A stretch of DNA of 64,000 nucleotides from Siderastrea radians (lineage: Eukaryota; Cnidaria; Anthozoa; Scleractinia; Rhizangiidae). This document shows, one piece after another, positions 10,191-23,342 of this stretch. Below the pieces are notes generated by a model. It worked only from the letters and a program-made list of their open reading frames with translations. It had not been told where the DNA came from and did not search any database. The DNA is taken from the NCBI GenBank assembly GCA_964017195.1, contig OZ024894.1, positions 1,488,501 through 1,552,500 of the forward strand, in the 5' to 3' direction. A program made the position numbers and the translations under genes. Within the stretch, counting starts at the first letter, position 1. The number at the start of each line of letters is the position of its first letter.

Positions 10191-13100
10191 ACATTTATAC
10201 TGACTAAAAAGTGCACTGCAAAATTAGCAAACCTCATAAATTTGAACGTTATGTCTTGCCTACATGCAATATACATGTCAGTGAATTTCAGAATCAGCCA
10301 TTTCACCATTATTTTTTCCTCAGCACTGGCTGAAGCACTCAACAAGAAAATTGAAGCAATTACTTGAAATGTCGTTTTCTGCTATCTGAGATTGTCTTAT
10401 GGCTTTTCTAGGGGTATTCGATCTGTTCGGAGTTTTAAGCTGAAAATTTAATTGAGGCAACGGAAATCTATCCCGTGAATAGCTATTGATCGCAATTAAA
10501 TACTAACATCTCAAGGGATTTAGCCCTTCCGAACAGATACATCGCTGAAACGAACCATTGGGTGCCCCTGTATCGAATATGAAAGGCTTCCCTATCACCA
10601 CAAAAACCTCTGGAAAATGAAACGAGGAAAAATAAGGCGAAGTTGCTCCCGATGACTATGGTTTGAACCGCCCATACACACGATCAATATGATCCTCTCT
10701 TTAATTTGCCAACAGCGTGGATAAACGTCCGTGAAAAACTGAGGAGGGTAGATTTATTGCTGCTGAGCATGCCCATGTAGCTTTTGCATTTGTCTGTGCG
10801 AAGCACTCAATTTGTTTTTTGGCTTCAAAACTGAAAAAGAGTCTTGCATAAAATAATGCTTCGCACGGCTCTTTCCACGGGCAAATGCGACAACTATATG
10901 CGTATGCTGTAAGGAAATCCATTGTGGCACCCTCTGCCCTATTTATGAGACCTATTAAGTTTTGTTTTGTCTTTCTTTTGACGAAAAAGTATTAAAGACT
11001 ATAGAAATCGTTTAGCAACAACGTGAAGTTTTGAGTCGTACAGGAAGCAGGTGTTCGAGAAAAAAAAAACGAAACAAACTGGGAAAGCCAATCAGCTTTA
11101 TAAATCCTCCGTGTATCCGTCCATAATTGCCTTAAACGTAGTTGAGATACAAGTCAATTTTAATTGACCTCTGTTTAATTTCCTTTGGCTCAAAGTAAAT
11201 TGATTTATTTAATTTAAAAAATTCATTCTGCAAGAGACAGAATTCCTTACCAATTCTAAACTATTTGTGTATTTTCTTTACCTACCTTATTCTAGACAAA
11301 ATATGTATTCTTCAAAACTATGCATTCTTTAGCAAAACTCTTTTTTGTATCAAAATATTTAATTGGAATTGGATTAATATGGTGTGAGAAAGGGGGCATA
11401 TGCCAGTTTTGTTTGAATAGCTAGTCATCAATTTTTCATTTTTAGTTTTCAATTTATATTAATGCACTTTGCCAAAATACTTAAAATAATTAGTTTTTCT
11501 TGGAAAAGGAAGCTTTTTTAATTTAGTTCACTAATGCAGACCGAAATAGTTCACTACACTATATGAGTATCATGTTCGCTTTTTTCGCTAATGGAATGAG
11601 CATTGTTATACTTAAATGACAATAAAGCTGAATTGTTAACTTTTAATTGTAAAGAGTGAGATCAGTCGTGCCTTTCGTTCACTTCTAAGTACGTTTCAAT
11701 TCAATTAACTTTTTCCAGAGCTCGATAAATGATATTCTTACAAGGAAAGTCTAACACGATAAACTATTAACATATTTAACATTTCCGTTAGAAAAGTGTA
11801 TTTTCGCGTTTTCAGTATTGTTTTAAAATACTCTTCAAGGAAATTAAATTTAAATTGCTTTGACTAAATGGCACAAAGCTTTTCAACGAAACTCGTAGAT
11901 AGCCGAAAAATGTAAACTGCAGCCACAAAATCGTATAAGCTCGAACTCGATATCCAGAACTCGATAAATGATATTCTTACAAGGAAAGTCTAACACGATA
12001 AACTATTAACATATTTAACATGTCCGTTAGAATAGTGTATTTTCGCGTTTTCAGCATTGTTTCAAAATACTCTTCAAGGAAATTAAGTTTAAGTTGCTTT
12101 GACTAAATGGCACAAAGCTTTTCAACGAAACTCGTAGACATTCGAAAAATGTAAACTGCAGAAAATCGTAACAGGATCCCTCACAATGGATAGAAAAATT
12201 ACTGAAAAAAAAATCGGTTTTTTTCTACTTCTGCATTTAGGACACTTTCTATTTTACGATTGCGTGGAATGGTTTCTCACCTTAAAAATGATTAAATGCT
12301 ACTGAGATTACTACCGCAAAAATATCTTTTTGATCGGTTGGTAGAATTTTTTCCAGAGTTTAGGAAGCAAAGCTAAAGTGCCGAGGAATGAAAAGAGAAA
12401 ATTTTGGTAGTCGTGAGATGTTCCAGGTGTTGATGGAAAATTCTGGTTGTTATGCGAGGGAACTGAAAAGGAAATAAAGAGGTTTAATTTCCTCTGCAAT
12501 AATGAAATTTAAAATGTTTTGGAAAACTGGATAATGAGTTCTAGGACCACAATAATATAATGAAGACAATTAACAGGAATAAATAATCAGGAAAACCATG
12601 TTTCATCATTCGAATTGAACTTATTGAACGATGATGAAAGATCCTTTTTTATTATAAAACTTTTAGCATTGATCAAAGTGTTAGGCCCGTCTTAACAAAA
12701 ATGCGCCACGTTTATGCATATGTCTCCACTTCTTTGGCGAAAATAAGAAAATAAGTGAGAATTGCGCGCCTAGCATTTATCAATTTCGCTTGTATCTTGT
12801 AATTTTGTATTTTAAAAAACATCACAGCGTGAGTCCGGCCAATAACTCGACTCAAAAAGCGGTGTAAACTGATACCATTAATTTCAACTTTTTGTTCGTC
12901 CAACCTTAATAACGAATATTTCTTCTTTGTGTTAATGACGAAGCAACATTTAATAAGTAATTTGAAAAGAAATGATAGTATGCAAATATAAAGATTTGGA
13001 GGATGGAAGCATACTTTTACAGGCAATATCCTTATTAATTTTCCAACTATAAATATTCTTTTATTCGTCCAGTCCGCTATCATTGTCTCAATGGAAGTGT

Positions 13101-14053
13101 TTCAAAACAAAATCATCGTAAGTCTTCTTCTCTGGCCCGAAATTCAACGTTTCACATTAACCTTTTCGCTGATGAAAATCCAGCTTAAAATTTAAAACAA
13201 TTTATACTGTAACAAAACCACAACAAAGAACTTTACAAAGCTGTTTCATTTGAATGGTGTCAATCAACAGAACCCCATTCTATTAATTAAATTAAAATTC
13301 TTTTCCAACATCACCAAAAAGCGCGCGCTTCTTGAATTTCAATTGGGTATGCTCAACCACTTGAATGAACATAATTCAAAGATGTCAAAATTTATGAAAC
13401 GTGATCGATTGACAGAGGCACATCAGTTCACGGCATTACCAGTATCTACTCGGTAGTTAAGTTCAGTGTTTGGCAGTTCATGCCAAGACTTCAATATTCT
13501 AGAATAAACAATATGTTAAGGTTAATTTCAAGTGTTAAAACTGTACCTTAGTCGAAGGCGGAATAGTTTCTCTGTTAAAAGCAAAAACAAAAACCGCATG
13601 CCGATCTTTTTTTGTTGGAAGATAAGAGCGTCTAGTATCTCTTTTTTTATACCTCATTACATGAAATTTTCGCCATGTCTAGTAGTCTCGCTAGTAAGAA
13701 TAATTAGCAGAAAGTTCCAACAAATCAGAGAGTCCAAATTCGCGAAAACTCCGATTCGTGAAATATCGGACACACCCAAAATTGCGAAATTCATGATCAC
13801 TTGTCGGGAAAATTTCCTTTAATGCACTACTTAGTGACAAGTGCAAATGAAGTCATAACTATAAAACGAGTCGATCACCATGAGATTATCAAGACAAACG
13901 TGTCTGTTAGCTTAACACATACTTTCTCATTGTCGAAATGTTTCGTCTAACGTGACAAAAAAAAAAGGTTTCGCTATACATCATTACCTGACATGAATAA
14001 CAATCTTTTCTCACTAACAAATTCACAATAACAGAGAGTCTTGAAGAAAGAAA
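10191..14053. other. No gene seen (AT-rich intergenic)
   Basis: Apart from the tandem duplication at 11712-12165 this stretch contains only unsupported short frames. The longest (12712-13083, minus, 123 codons) is AT-rich, basic and low in recognisable features, and I do not call it. Confidence 0.45.
11712..12165 (+). repeat. 239-bp tandem duplication
   Basis: The block starting CTCGATAAATGATATTC at 11721 recurs at 11960 with a few substitutions and short deletions (for example near 12160). Two copies are present; there is no coding sequence in either. Confidence 0.85.
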
Positions 14054-14288
14054 TTAATTCAGTCTTGATTCAATTTTTTTTCTTGCCATCACTATCTTCA
14101 GTCTCAAGGTTGCGATAGGCAAATCGGCTGAAACACCTTCAGTTAAAAGCCTAACTGTCGCCTTATTGTCTTGATAGCCCAATGTTACTGTAGTACCACC
14201 CATAAAATAAGCGACCCAGTCTCGTATAGGTCCAGAAAAACCAAATGGAGTCAGTCTCACATGTTGCCTCACACTGAAAGTCGGCAAG
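14054..14288 (-). other. Candidate second exon or UTR of the secreted-peptide gene
   Basis: An acceptor (CTTGCAG) ends at about 14289 on the minus strand and is followed by an open frame to a TAA at 14054, including DWVAYFMGGTTVTLGYQ. The upstream exon's reading frame stops before its donor at 14372, so in the simplest model this is 3' untranslated sequence. An internal donor in exon 1 could make it coding. Confidence 0.25.
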
Positions 14289-14377
14289 CTGCAAGACATT
14301 CAATAGGAATTAAATGCAGCTTCATACTTACAGGGGTTATTTGACTACCCAACACATACTTATGTACTTACCGGTGT

Positions 14378-14659
14378 TCAGTAGTTATAAAACCTGGTTC
14401 TTGACCTTTTGTCAAACATAGGACCTTCTGGAAAGCGATCTGGCTTCCTTTGTGGAAAAGAGCCTAGGTTCACCCTTCCTTGATGTTTCTGGCTTGCTTG
14501 CTCAGCACGTTCACCAGAGCTTTGGTCGACATCAGGCTTCTCAACGGTCTTAAATCTTTGCCTTCCCAAAATACCTACAACTGAATCACTGTCGTCCACC
14601 AAGAGACAAACTACCAGAAAACTTATAAGAAGAACAGTGGCGATTGCTGTCTGCTTCAT
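14378..14659 (-). CDS. Small secreted protein, possible peptide precursor
   Basis: A 93-residue frame beginning MKQTAIATVLLISFLVVCLL, a textbook signal peptide with basic start and hydrophobic core to about residue 21, probably cleaved near DDSDS. The mature part is short, basic and without cysteines. It contains RK at 71-72 and KR at 84-85, and cleavage after the latter would release the C-terminal SRTRFYNY. Secretion is inferred from the sequence; a neuropeptide or toxin-like role is only a possibility. The stop lies eight bases before a good donor (ACCG|GTAAGT at 14372/14371), so the transcript may continue into an untranslated exon. A TATA-like box lies 130 bases upstream. I do not recognise a family. 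Confidence 0.5.
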   Translation of the reverse strand: MKQTAIATVLLISFLVVCLLVDDSDSVVGILGRQRFKTVEKPDVDQSSGERAEQASQKHQGRVNLGSFPQRKPDRFPEGPMFDKRSRTRFYNY

Positions 14660-14789
14660 TCTCTGTCTTGCTTCTGCTCCGCTGAGTTCTCTATGGTTTG
14701 TAATCGGGGCTAGCTTCCTTGTTTGTGTCGAGAAAATGCGATAAACGCTGTTTATAAATCTTCAGAAAACCGCATCCTACACTCGTTCG

Positions 14790-14800
14790 CATATATAATG
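14790..14800 (-). promoter_or_regulatory. TATA-like box of the secreted-peptide gene
   Basis: The minus strand reads CATTATATAT about 130 bases upstream of the ATG at 14659. A second AT-rich candidate (TTTATAAAC) lies near 14750. Both are consistent with a core promoter but occur in AT-rich DNA. Confidence 0.3.
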
Positions 14801-14830
14801 CACCGGAAGAAGGAGACAACAATAGTCCGA

Positions 14831-17800
14831 AATCAGTTATGCTGATTGTCGTCAACTCTCTTCAAAACAACAAAACACCTCCAAGATAAATCGTTCAGAA
14901 AGGCGTTTGCAATAGAATAGGGAACAAAAGGCCTCTTAGTTTGCTCCAAAATATAAAAGCATAAGATTCTTATGTTAAGGAGGTTGTCGATTGAGTGTCA
15001 GATAAGATGCCCGTAACACAAAAAATATATATTTTTTTTTGTGCTGTGTGGCGTACCACCACGTGCATTATTTTTAAAACATTCGAAATTATAGCAGAGG
15101 AAGAAGAGCTTAATGAGATCGGAGATGGCGTTAAGATGTGCGCGAAAACATGTGTTGAGGTCTTAAAACTCCGCTCATTAATGAAATATATGATACAGAT
15201 TACACTAATAAGGAAATAGGAGAAAAATTAAGTATTTTGTGGTCTCACGCCCAAGCCTTTCTATTAATATCGCTGTTGTCGTGTATTGAGTTCATAAGGC
15301 CAGCTTAAAGTATTCTTTTAATTAAATTTAGAACATCCGTCATCTATTGAGCACGTTAATGGCCTTAACGTTAAAGGTAATTAAAAATATCTGAATTTTC
15401 TTTCTCACGTTTTCGCTCGAAATGAAACAGACATCGTTGAGTCCCAATGATCTGGAAGCTACGCGACAAAAATCATCGAACAAGAAATTATTTATAGCTT
15501 TGTTTCCAAAACAAGAGGACTTAGTGCTTTTGTTGTTTTTAGTTTCCAACTAATATTTGTGACACTAAAATTTTTGCAGCTCTGAGTTTTAAATTTTTTT
15601 GTATGAAATGCATTGTAAGAGTTTGTAAATTAAGTGCTAAAATAAAAATGACTTAATATATATCATTAATTTTGCCTGATGAAGAAGTCAGCCCATAAAA
15701 TGTGTGGGAAATTGCGAATTATTTTATACAGGCACAACGTTGTTTTAACCATATCTAGTTTACACAAAGACATCGATAGTCTCGGCGTAGATTAAAACTT
15801 TCCAAAAAAGAAAAAAAGCGCTTGCTTTTTATTCATTTTCCTGCAATCATTTTTTCACTTTCCGCAATCTCGGCAGAGATTAAAACTTTCTGAGTGAAAA
15901 AAAGGCTTTTTATTCATTTTGCTGAATCATTGCAATAATTCATTGGGCAAATATACCAACAGTTTCTGTTAGTTTGTGTCGGCTGCCCTTAAAATAAAAT
16001 CTCTTTATCTTCCTTACATCATTTCTTTCGTATCTATCATTTCCTTTCATCTGACGTTTCATCAAAAGAACCGAAATTCATTGCTGAAAAAATTTGCAAA
16101 AACAAGCTTAGTTATGTATCCGCATTACGAAAAAAACATTTGCTCACAAAATATGCCGAAAAACAAATAGCGGCAAAGCCGCAACAAACAATTCTATGTT
16201 TGTGATGTTTCTACGTACACACAAAAACATCTCACGAACAGTTTTAACATAAAATCGCCCAAACAAACATCATCATGTTCTATACCGTTAGAAATATATC
16301 TGTTGTGATGCCTTGAAAATTTTATTTATTTCACCACATGACTTCTGTGTTTGATATGTAACAGATAATGTTCCTAAATATTGGGAGCAACTATCTCGGG
16401 AAATTATACCCCAAATCATATTTTCCCCCTGTCTCAGCACACAAATTGTTTACGGGCCTTTATAAGATTATATTTAAATTTGGCAACGAAAGGTGTTTTC
16501 AGACGGCTTAACATAAAAGTAAGAGAGAATTCTAGGGATTAATCAGGGGATGATCAATCCGTTTTAGCTCACGCGACCACAGTTGTGTGTAAAGACAAGC
16601 GATGGGCCGCCAAATAATAGACTCGCAAGTAGTCAGACGTTGGATGCAATTTGCAAAACGTCATTTCGACCGACAGCCTTAACTGTCAAACCAAAGAAAC
16701 CAATACTAAACTTGTGTCGACTTGCTATGAAGACGGATGAAAAATTTGAGCTAAGGTCGGTACGCGCGCATTTAAGCTTGTTGAATCAACGTGAATTAAC
16801 GCAAGTCGTCGCAACACACGCCCAAGTCGGGACAAAACGGAAAGCGAACACGTTTGGCCAAGGCCTATTTAAGTTTATTTCGTAAGCAAAAGAAGAATAT
16901 TTCTTTGTGGCTTTTAATGACGTATAATTGGTCGTAACATTTTGAAAAGATTCCTCTGAAAACGCTAAGAGGCACTGGGGTGACCTGGGTTAATTTCTTA
17001 CAAATTATTGATCTTTGTTCTCAGTTCGAAAACTTGAGTAATGAATGAATTTGTGTGAATTCTGACATTGCAAGTGATTTAAATCCACATTTTCAAAATC
17101 TTATTTACTATCAGAGTATTCGAGTTTAGGAGGGGTGTAACACAGTAACGTAAAGTAAGTTTCACTAATAACCGTGCGCCAGCGAGAGACTTCGCATAGC
17201 CGCATTTTTTAAAGCAAAAATTCAGTTTAGATGACCTAAAAATAATTTACCAACTTTGCCAAGATATATTGTTTACTTTGTACCAGCTTGGATATTTTGG
17301 GTGATTCAGTATAATGGTAAAATATTCCAAGCATCTCACCACGACGATATTAACGTGGCACGATGAAAAAATAATGCTAACATCACTTATCAACTATTAT
17401 CCTGATTAAGCCGGCTGTTTAGGACTGCCTTGCACCTGGCGAGGAAAATCTTCATTTTGAAAGCTCAAACAGCCAAAAAGGTTGTTAATTCTTCCCTTTC
17501 TTTTTCATCTAGATTGCAATTCGACATTGTCGTTTAATATATTATTCTGAACGACACTTTTAAATAACTATTTGCTATGACGAAAGGATTACTAAAAGAG
17601 AAGATGTGATCAAAGTGAATTTTAAAAAAAACTTGTGGCTTGCTAGGATGGCCAGTCTCTTCAGACTGCAAAGTCATGATTTGCCTGTGCCAGCTTGTAA
17701 CTTATTAACGTACGTACGTAACGTAACGCACGTTTCTCTTATCTTTGCATTTAGACTGTTTGGACTGACTGATCATGTTAGACTAAATATCAGTCTATAT

Positions 17801-19163
17801 CTCCCTTATCTTTTCAAGTTTAGTCATGCCGACTTAATATACTGACCTCAAACAATATACTCTTACTAGACAACATATAAGCCATTATGCGAGAGATGAC
17901 AGTTTTTCATTCGCCTATGACTGCAAAGTATACTAAAACGTCACGTTCGCTAGCTGACCTTATTTTGCACCCTGCAAACGACATATTTATTCCTCCAACA
18001 GAGAGAAATCAATGACTCTCCATGTTAAAAGAGTTTGAGGTGACGTTTCGTCAAAGAAAACTTAAGTTTTTCATCATAATTAAAAGGTTTTTTACGCCCT
18101 CCGAACAAATAATCTGCCGAAATGACCAATGGGCGCCCCTGCTGTTTAAACCTGCCTTAACAGGCGTTCATGTTTTTGCACGTATTTGTGAGCTTTCGAA
18201 AATATTCTCATAAACAAGCTTTATTAATAAATGTGGAGAAAAAGGCAGTTTAATTAAGCATTTTGCTAGCCGCACGTTCCTGTGATTGCCTTATAGATTT
18301 TTGATAATTCCCTCTAAATTTTGGGTTAATTGAATAATAGTATTCTAATGAGCGCTATTAATGACGGAAGAGATCAGACAAAGGCATTAAAGGTAAGCGA
18401 TATAATTTAATAAATAAGGTTGAGGTCTTCCATAATGTGCTCACTGTGAAGGGAATTTACAATGATCGGGTCCCAGAGGCAACGCTGAATTTTGTTTTTC
18501 GAGAACTGTCAATATTTGCCGAGCCGAAGTTTAGGGAAACAGAGAATCAATTCGACTTGCTTTGTGCTAAAAATTACAACAACTGAAATATTAACTAGAA
18601 TTTTAAAGTGATTCAAGAGTGAAAATAAAGACAACTTAAAATTGCCAGTACAAATGGGCATTCAAATGATCATAGCTCTGCTTAAGCATTTCACTATAAA
18701 TACAAAAGTTAGAGTGAGTCAACGTTTCGGTGTTGCCCACTCTAACGTATCACCATTATGTTAGTCTTGATCTGATCATGTTAATGACAACATCATCCCC
18801 TCGAATCTGGCCTCTAATATTATTGTTGCATGATAAATTTACGTGCAAAGGAAAAGTTGTACAGGAGGGGAAGACGAACGCTTTTTGTTTTGATTTTTAT
18901 TTCATCACCGTTTTCTCCTAGCTTTCTCGATGAATTTGCATCTTGATTTCACGGAATCCAAATTCCAGAAAATCTAAATCCAAAAATCCTGAATTCCTTT
19001 TTCAATTCTAAAATTTTTGTTTGTTTCTTCAAGGCGTCTCTCGCGCGGACGGCCTGGGCCATAGCAGGATTGGTTACCAAGTTAAGCCACCAGTTCGCCT
19101 TCTTCTTGGTCGTGAACTCGAATTTCTTCAACTTTATCGCGAAAAATTACCATCAGGAACATC
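14831..19163. other. No gene seen; intergenic to ALG11 start
   Basis: AT-rich sequence without a defensible exon or clear TIR element. Two related stretches at about 15780-15850 and 15865-15930 (TCTCGGCRKAGATTAAAACTTTC followed by purine-rich sequence and TTTTTATTCATTTT) form a small direct duplication. The ALG11 promoter must lie near the right end, but I see no clear TATA box. Confidence 0.4.
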
Positions 19164-20675
19164 ATGACTGCTTTGACAAGTGAAGAGATGATTTCAAATT
19201 TAATTGAAGCTTCTATCTGGGCGATCAAAATTCTGACTGTCTTTGCGGTAACCGTAGGTACAGTGATATTTTTTCTACGTTGGTACGTTCGTAGACGGTC
19301 AAACAACGCTCTCCCTCATCTTCGCTCGGTACCTAGCAAAGGACAAGATATTCGACCCGTTGTGGTTGGCTTCTTTCACCCTTATTGCAACGCAGGAGGT
19401 GGCGGAGAGCGTGTGCTGTGGACGGGCATTCGTGCTCTTCAGAAGCGCTACAACTTTGTGCGTTGTGTTATTTACACAGGAGATCCTTATGTGAGTGGAG
19501 AAGAAATCCTTCGTAAGGCCCGGCAACGGTTCAACATTATCCTGCCTCAACCTGTTGATTTTGTATTTTTAAAGAAAAGGCGCTGGGTAGAAGCGGACAT
19601 GTACCCATATTTCACTCTTCTGGGACAAAGCATTGGATCAATGATTCTGGGCTGGGAAGCCCTAAACTGTTATTTACCAGACATTTTTCTGGACACGATG
19701 GGTTATGCCTTCACTCTACCTCTGTTTCGCTATCTGGGTGGATGTCAAGTCGGTTGCTATGTTCACTACCCTACCATTAGCACTGATATGTTATCTCGTG
19801 TCGGTAACAAAACAATTTCGTACAACAACGCTTCCTTCATTAGCAACAGTCGCATTCTCAGCACAATAAAGCTGCTTTATTACTACCTGTTTGCAGTGAT
19901 TTATGGCTTAGCTGGTTCCTGTGCTCAAGTTGTCATGGTGAATTCAACTTGGACTTATGGGCACATTGTATCACTATGGAGGAAGAAAGAGCAAACGTCA
20001 GTAGTGTATCCACCATGTGACACAAAGGCTTTTATGGAGTTGCCGATCAAGATTGGCAATGTTGATATCAATGAAGATGAGGATGGCATTCGTTCCATAG
20101 TGTCGATTGGTCAGTTCAGACCAGAGAAAGATCATCCACTTCAACTGCGTTCCTTTTACGAGTTCTTGAAATGCAAAATGGCCAAAGATAGACACAAGTA
20201 CAAACTTTTTCTTGTTGGTAGCTGCCGAAATCAAGAAGACAGGGATCGCGTGAACTCTCTTAAGAAGTTAACATCTGAGTTAGGCATTCAAAGTTCTGTT
20301 GAGTTTGCTTTAAATGTTTCCTTTGAGCAACTCAAGAAATATCTCGCAGAAGCAACCATTGGTCTTCACACTATGTGGAATGAGCATTTTGGCATAGGTA
20401 TTGTTGAATGCATGGCTAGTGGCTGTATTATCCTGGCTCATGACTCTGGGGGACCCAAAATGGATATCGTTGTTGAATGGGAAGGAAAACCAACTGGATT
20501 TCTAGCCAGTGATCAGAAGAGCTATGCTGCAGCTATGGAGACGATCTTTGCTCTGACCCCAGAGGAAAGGAGTGTCATTTGTCACAACGCAAGGCAGAGT
20601 GTTATCAGGTTTTCTGAGAAAGCTTTTGAGAATGGATTTCTTCAATGCACTGAGCCCTTGTTCATGAATGTGTAA
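19164..20675 (+). CDS. ALG11: GDP-Man:Man3GlcNAc2-PP-dolichol alpha-1,2-mannosyltransferase
   Basis: A complete 503-residue intronless frame. ALG11 adds the fourth and fifth mannoses to the dolichol-linked N-glycan precursor on the cytosolic face of the ER. Visible features are an N-terminal membrane anchor (about residues 13-35), a glycine-rich loop [11 protein letters not shown] starting at residue 76, HYPTIS in the middle, a family-typical VGSCR segment, and the GT-B retaining signature E407-x7-E415 in [15 protein letters not shown]. Length is close to the human enzyme (about 490 residues), and both GT-B halves are present without frameshift. The ATG at 19164 directly precedes the anchor, supporting this start. 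An AATAAA lies 180 bases past the stop. The lack of introns contrasts with the split genes nearby; with an intact frame it is probably functional. Family assignment is very secure. Confidence 0.97.
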   Translation: MTALTSEEMISNLIEASIWAIKILTVFAVTVGTVIFFLRWYVRRRSNNALPHLRSVPSKGQDIRPVVVGFFHPYCNAGGGGERVLWTGIRALQKRYNFVRCVIYTGDPYVSGEEILRKARQRFNIILPQPVDFVFLKKRRWVEADMYPYFTLLGQSIGSMILGWEALNCYLPDIFLDTMGYAFTLPLFRYLGGCQVGCYVHYPTISTDMLSRVGNKTISYNNASFISNSRILSTIKLLYYYLFAVIYGLAGSCAQVVMVNSTWTYGHIVSLWRKKEQTSVVYPPCDTKAFMELPIKIGNVDINEDEDGIRSIVSIGQFRPEKDHPLQLRSFYEFLKCKMAKDRHKYKLFLVGSCRNQEDRDRVNSLKKLTSELGIQSSVEFALNVSFEQLKKYLAEATIGLHTMWNEHFGIGIVECMASGCIILAHDSGGPKMDIVVEWEGKPTGFLASDQKSYAAAMETIFALTPEERSVICHNARQSVIRFSEKAFENGFLQCTEPLFMNV

Positions 20676-20855
20676 AGTACACATATACACAATTTATCTG
20701 ACCAGTTATTGGTTAATAATGTCATAATTTGTCACTGGTTTTATCACATATATACCGTTAATCTGAATAAGAAGTAAGTAAGTAAACTCATTGCATTTAC
20801 TGGGCATTAGTAACAGGTACATGAAAGAAGTCAAACTCCAAGTGATTTTCCCAAT

Positions 20856-20861
20856 AATAAA
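20856..20861 (+). terminator. Poly(A) signal of ALG11
   Basis: AATAAA 180 bases downstream of the ALG11 stop, in plain AT-rich sequence. It is the first canonical hexamer after the gene. Confidence 0.5.
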
Positions 20862-20907
20862 GTAACCAAACTACAGTATGCCTGATCAGCTACACAAGTG
20901 AAAATTA

Positions 20908-21243
20908 CCGTATTCATTCACTTATAAGACGCACCATTTTTTACGAGAAAATATACAAGTGTGACTTTTTTGCTATTGTCCATGGGTGACTTTTTTGCTA
21001 TTGTTTGTAACGTGTGATTTTTTTGCTTTTGTTTTGAGAATGAAAGCATCGCAATTAGTAACTTATGGAAGCAAATTTTTGTAATTACAACGAACGTGGT
21101 CAACAAAATTTCCCGTAATTCTGGGTGCGTCTTATAACAGGGTATTTAGGTGAAATTTTCATTTTGCTTACTTGTCAAAATCGTCTTTGAAAGTTTAGGG
21201 TGCGTCTTATAACCGAGTGCGCCTTATAAGTGATTAAATACGG
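20908..21243. mobile_element. MITE with TA target duplication
   Basis: A 336-bp element with ends CCGTATTYAWTCACTTATAA, flanked by TA at 20906-20907 and 21244-21245. Both ends carry repeated CTTATAAGRCGCAC motifs, and the interior has a GTGACTTTTTTGCTATTG direct repeat. TA flanks suggest a Tc1/mariner-type element; no transposase is present. Confidence 0.65.
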
Positions 21244-21245
21244 TA

Positions 21246-23142
21246 AATTCACACAAATTCAATTTATTTAGAGAGGGAAGCCTTTTAACACTCACAGGTG
21301 GTTTTCATTTACATGTAGGTTGTTTTTATCCAAATGGTATTGGAACTTGGAAATGTAAGCTTCTGTGGAGGGACAGAAATTGGAGAAACTGATGATTTGC
21401 ACTACTGGCGATGCAGGCTTCAGTAATCTGTGCAATCTCAGGCAGTGAGGACTTTTCCAACTTTTGTGTTGTAAGCATACAAGTAGCCCAAAAAGGCAAA
21501 ATTAATGACAGATGTGCATGCATGTTTTCTGAGGTGAATTAGGAAAAGCAGCACATTTTCAAATTTCAAGGCTATCTTTCACGATATCCTATCTTGGAAA
21601 AAAAATTGTTGGAGCAATTTCAGTTTCTAGTTACAAATAAATAGTGTGAAATTGCAAACCCTCCAAAATATTAGCCCAAAGCATTTTCACAAAAAAGTTG
21701 AGCTTACAAACATTTTTACCCAAGGAAAACTCAAAATAATTAAGCATAAAGATGAAATATTGCAGAAGATTGGCGATTCTTTACATGCTTTGTTGCCATG
21801 GCAACAACCTTTGTAACACGATCAAAAACAGTTAAATGCATGTGTTTGGAAGTATGTTGGAAATCTCAGGAACTACGTTTATAACCTGCATATAACTACA
21901 TCATGCATGGTTTTCATCAAAAACTCATGCCAGCTAGTATACAGGTGCTTTACTGTGGATCCTTTAGTGTAGTTTGTAATTAATACTGCAGCAAGTCGCC
22001 TCAAGGACAGCAAGTCATTGAGTCGGAGAAATAAAGAGAGAAAGATGGTAAAATTTATTTCTTTACTGAGCTTAATTAAAATTTACCATTAAGTCTTTAT
22101 TTATTATCACAGGACACTTTTACTTTGCTGATCATAGCAGTATGCAGGACACATGTACAAACTGGTATACAGGTCACTAGTTCGATTCCCATTTCCCATG
22201 CCTGTGACTTGTTCACTGAGCTTAAAATCTACCATCTTTTTCTAGTTCCCGACCGGAAATTCTGGAACATCGAGACTTATTCGCTTAAGGTTCCCATCAA
22301 AAATTGAGTTCTCCAAGGGCAGAGCGTGCATGTGTTTTCCATTGAAAGAGTAGTTTCTAAGAGTTCTTATTTGTAACAATACATATTAAAAGGGCTACCA
22401 ATGAAGATACCCGATTTGCTGTAAAATGCTGGTGTTAGAAATCAGTTGAATAAAATGAATTTTGTCGAACAGGGATGACCTTTTTGCCTCAAGGTGGCTA
22501 GAAACAGTTTTTTAATTGTGATAGTCCTTTTGAAACGAGGAAAGATTACAAAGAAATATTTCTGACCATGTGGGTAAACTACGAATATCTTGACAACTCT
22601 TTTGTTGGGCAATACTTCAAGGCTGATTGTGACGTCATAGCCATTACCATGGCAACACTAAAGGTCCACAAAAAGAACCTCCCAAATTTCAGTTTTCGTC
22701 AATTATCTGAAAAACTAAGATGGTGGCCTGCCCTTTTTATTGAATTTTTAGAAAACTCCTGAAGTTCTTCAACTTCTTTGACGGTATGGTAAAAAGTTAT
22801 TCAGTGGAACTTAAGTTATACCAAAAAAGTCATTTTTTTAATTACAAAAAATTCCAGTAAATAACTTTTCTCAAAACGCTTTTATTTGAATTGGCACACT
22901 TGATGTTACATGCATGCAAAAACTCAGGATAGGTCACCGAGCATAATTTCGAGCTAAAAACAAATGTTCCATGCACATCTTATTTCCGGTTTGCGCGATT
23001 TTACGTGGCATTTTAACTTCCTGAATTTTGCGCGCGCGACTTACATGTAAAATAGAATTTGAATTTACTCAGATGACATGTGCATTCTAGGTAAGTCATG
23101 TGTAGGCTACGCACAGCTAAAAACACTTTCACGCCTCTTTAA
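21246..23142. other. No gene seen
   Basis: Intergenic. A weak tRNA-like B-box (TTCGATTCCC, near 22170) hints at a SINE fragment at about 22130-22260. Nothing else is supported. Confidence 0.4.
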
Positions 23143-23342
23143 CTCTTTAAACCTTGATATAAAGATGCACATTCTTACTGTTCTCCATACATTTCTTACG
23201 GAACTAGTAAGGAGAATTTTTCTAAATATCAAGGTATCTTATCCTTAGTGATCACTTTCTTTATTCTCATCACTTGCATGTCTGAATAAGTATTGACAAT
23301 GTAAGGAGAAATTTCATTTTCATCACGTTAGGGCTTAAAGAG
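23143..23342 (+). mobile_element. TTAA-flanked MITE, family A copy 1
   Basis: A 200-bp element flanked by TTAA (23139-23142 and 23343-23346), with ends starting CTCTTTAA/CCCTTTAAGCCCTAA. It contains CTTACTGTTCTCCATA and ACTAGTAAGGAGAAT, which recur in the copies at 47915-48119 and 41963-42065. TTAA targets fit piggyBac- or Kolobok-type transposition. Confidence 0.7.

Noticed and set aside
12712..13083. 123-codon minus-strand frame
   Set aside because: AT-driven composition (many Lys, Ile, Phe), no signal, domain or splice support.
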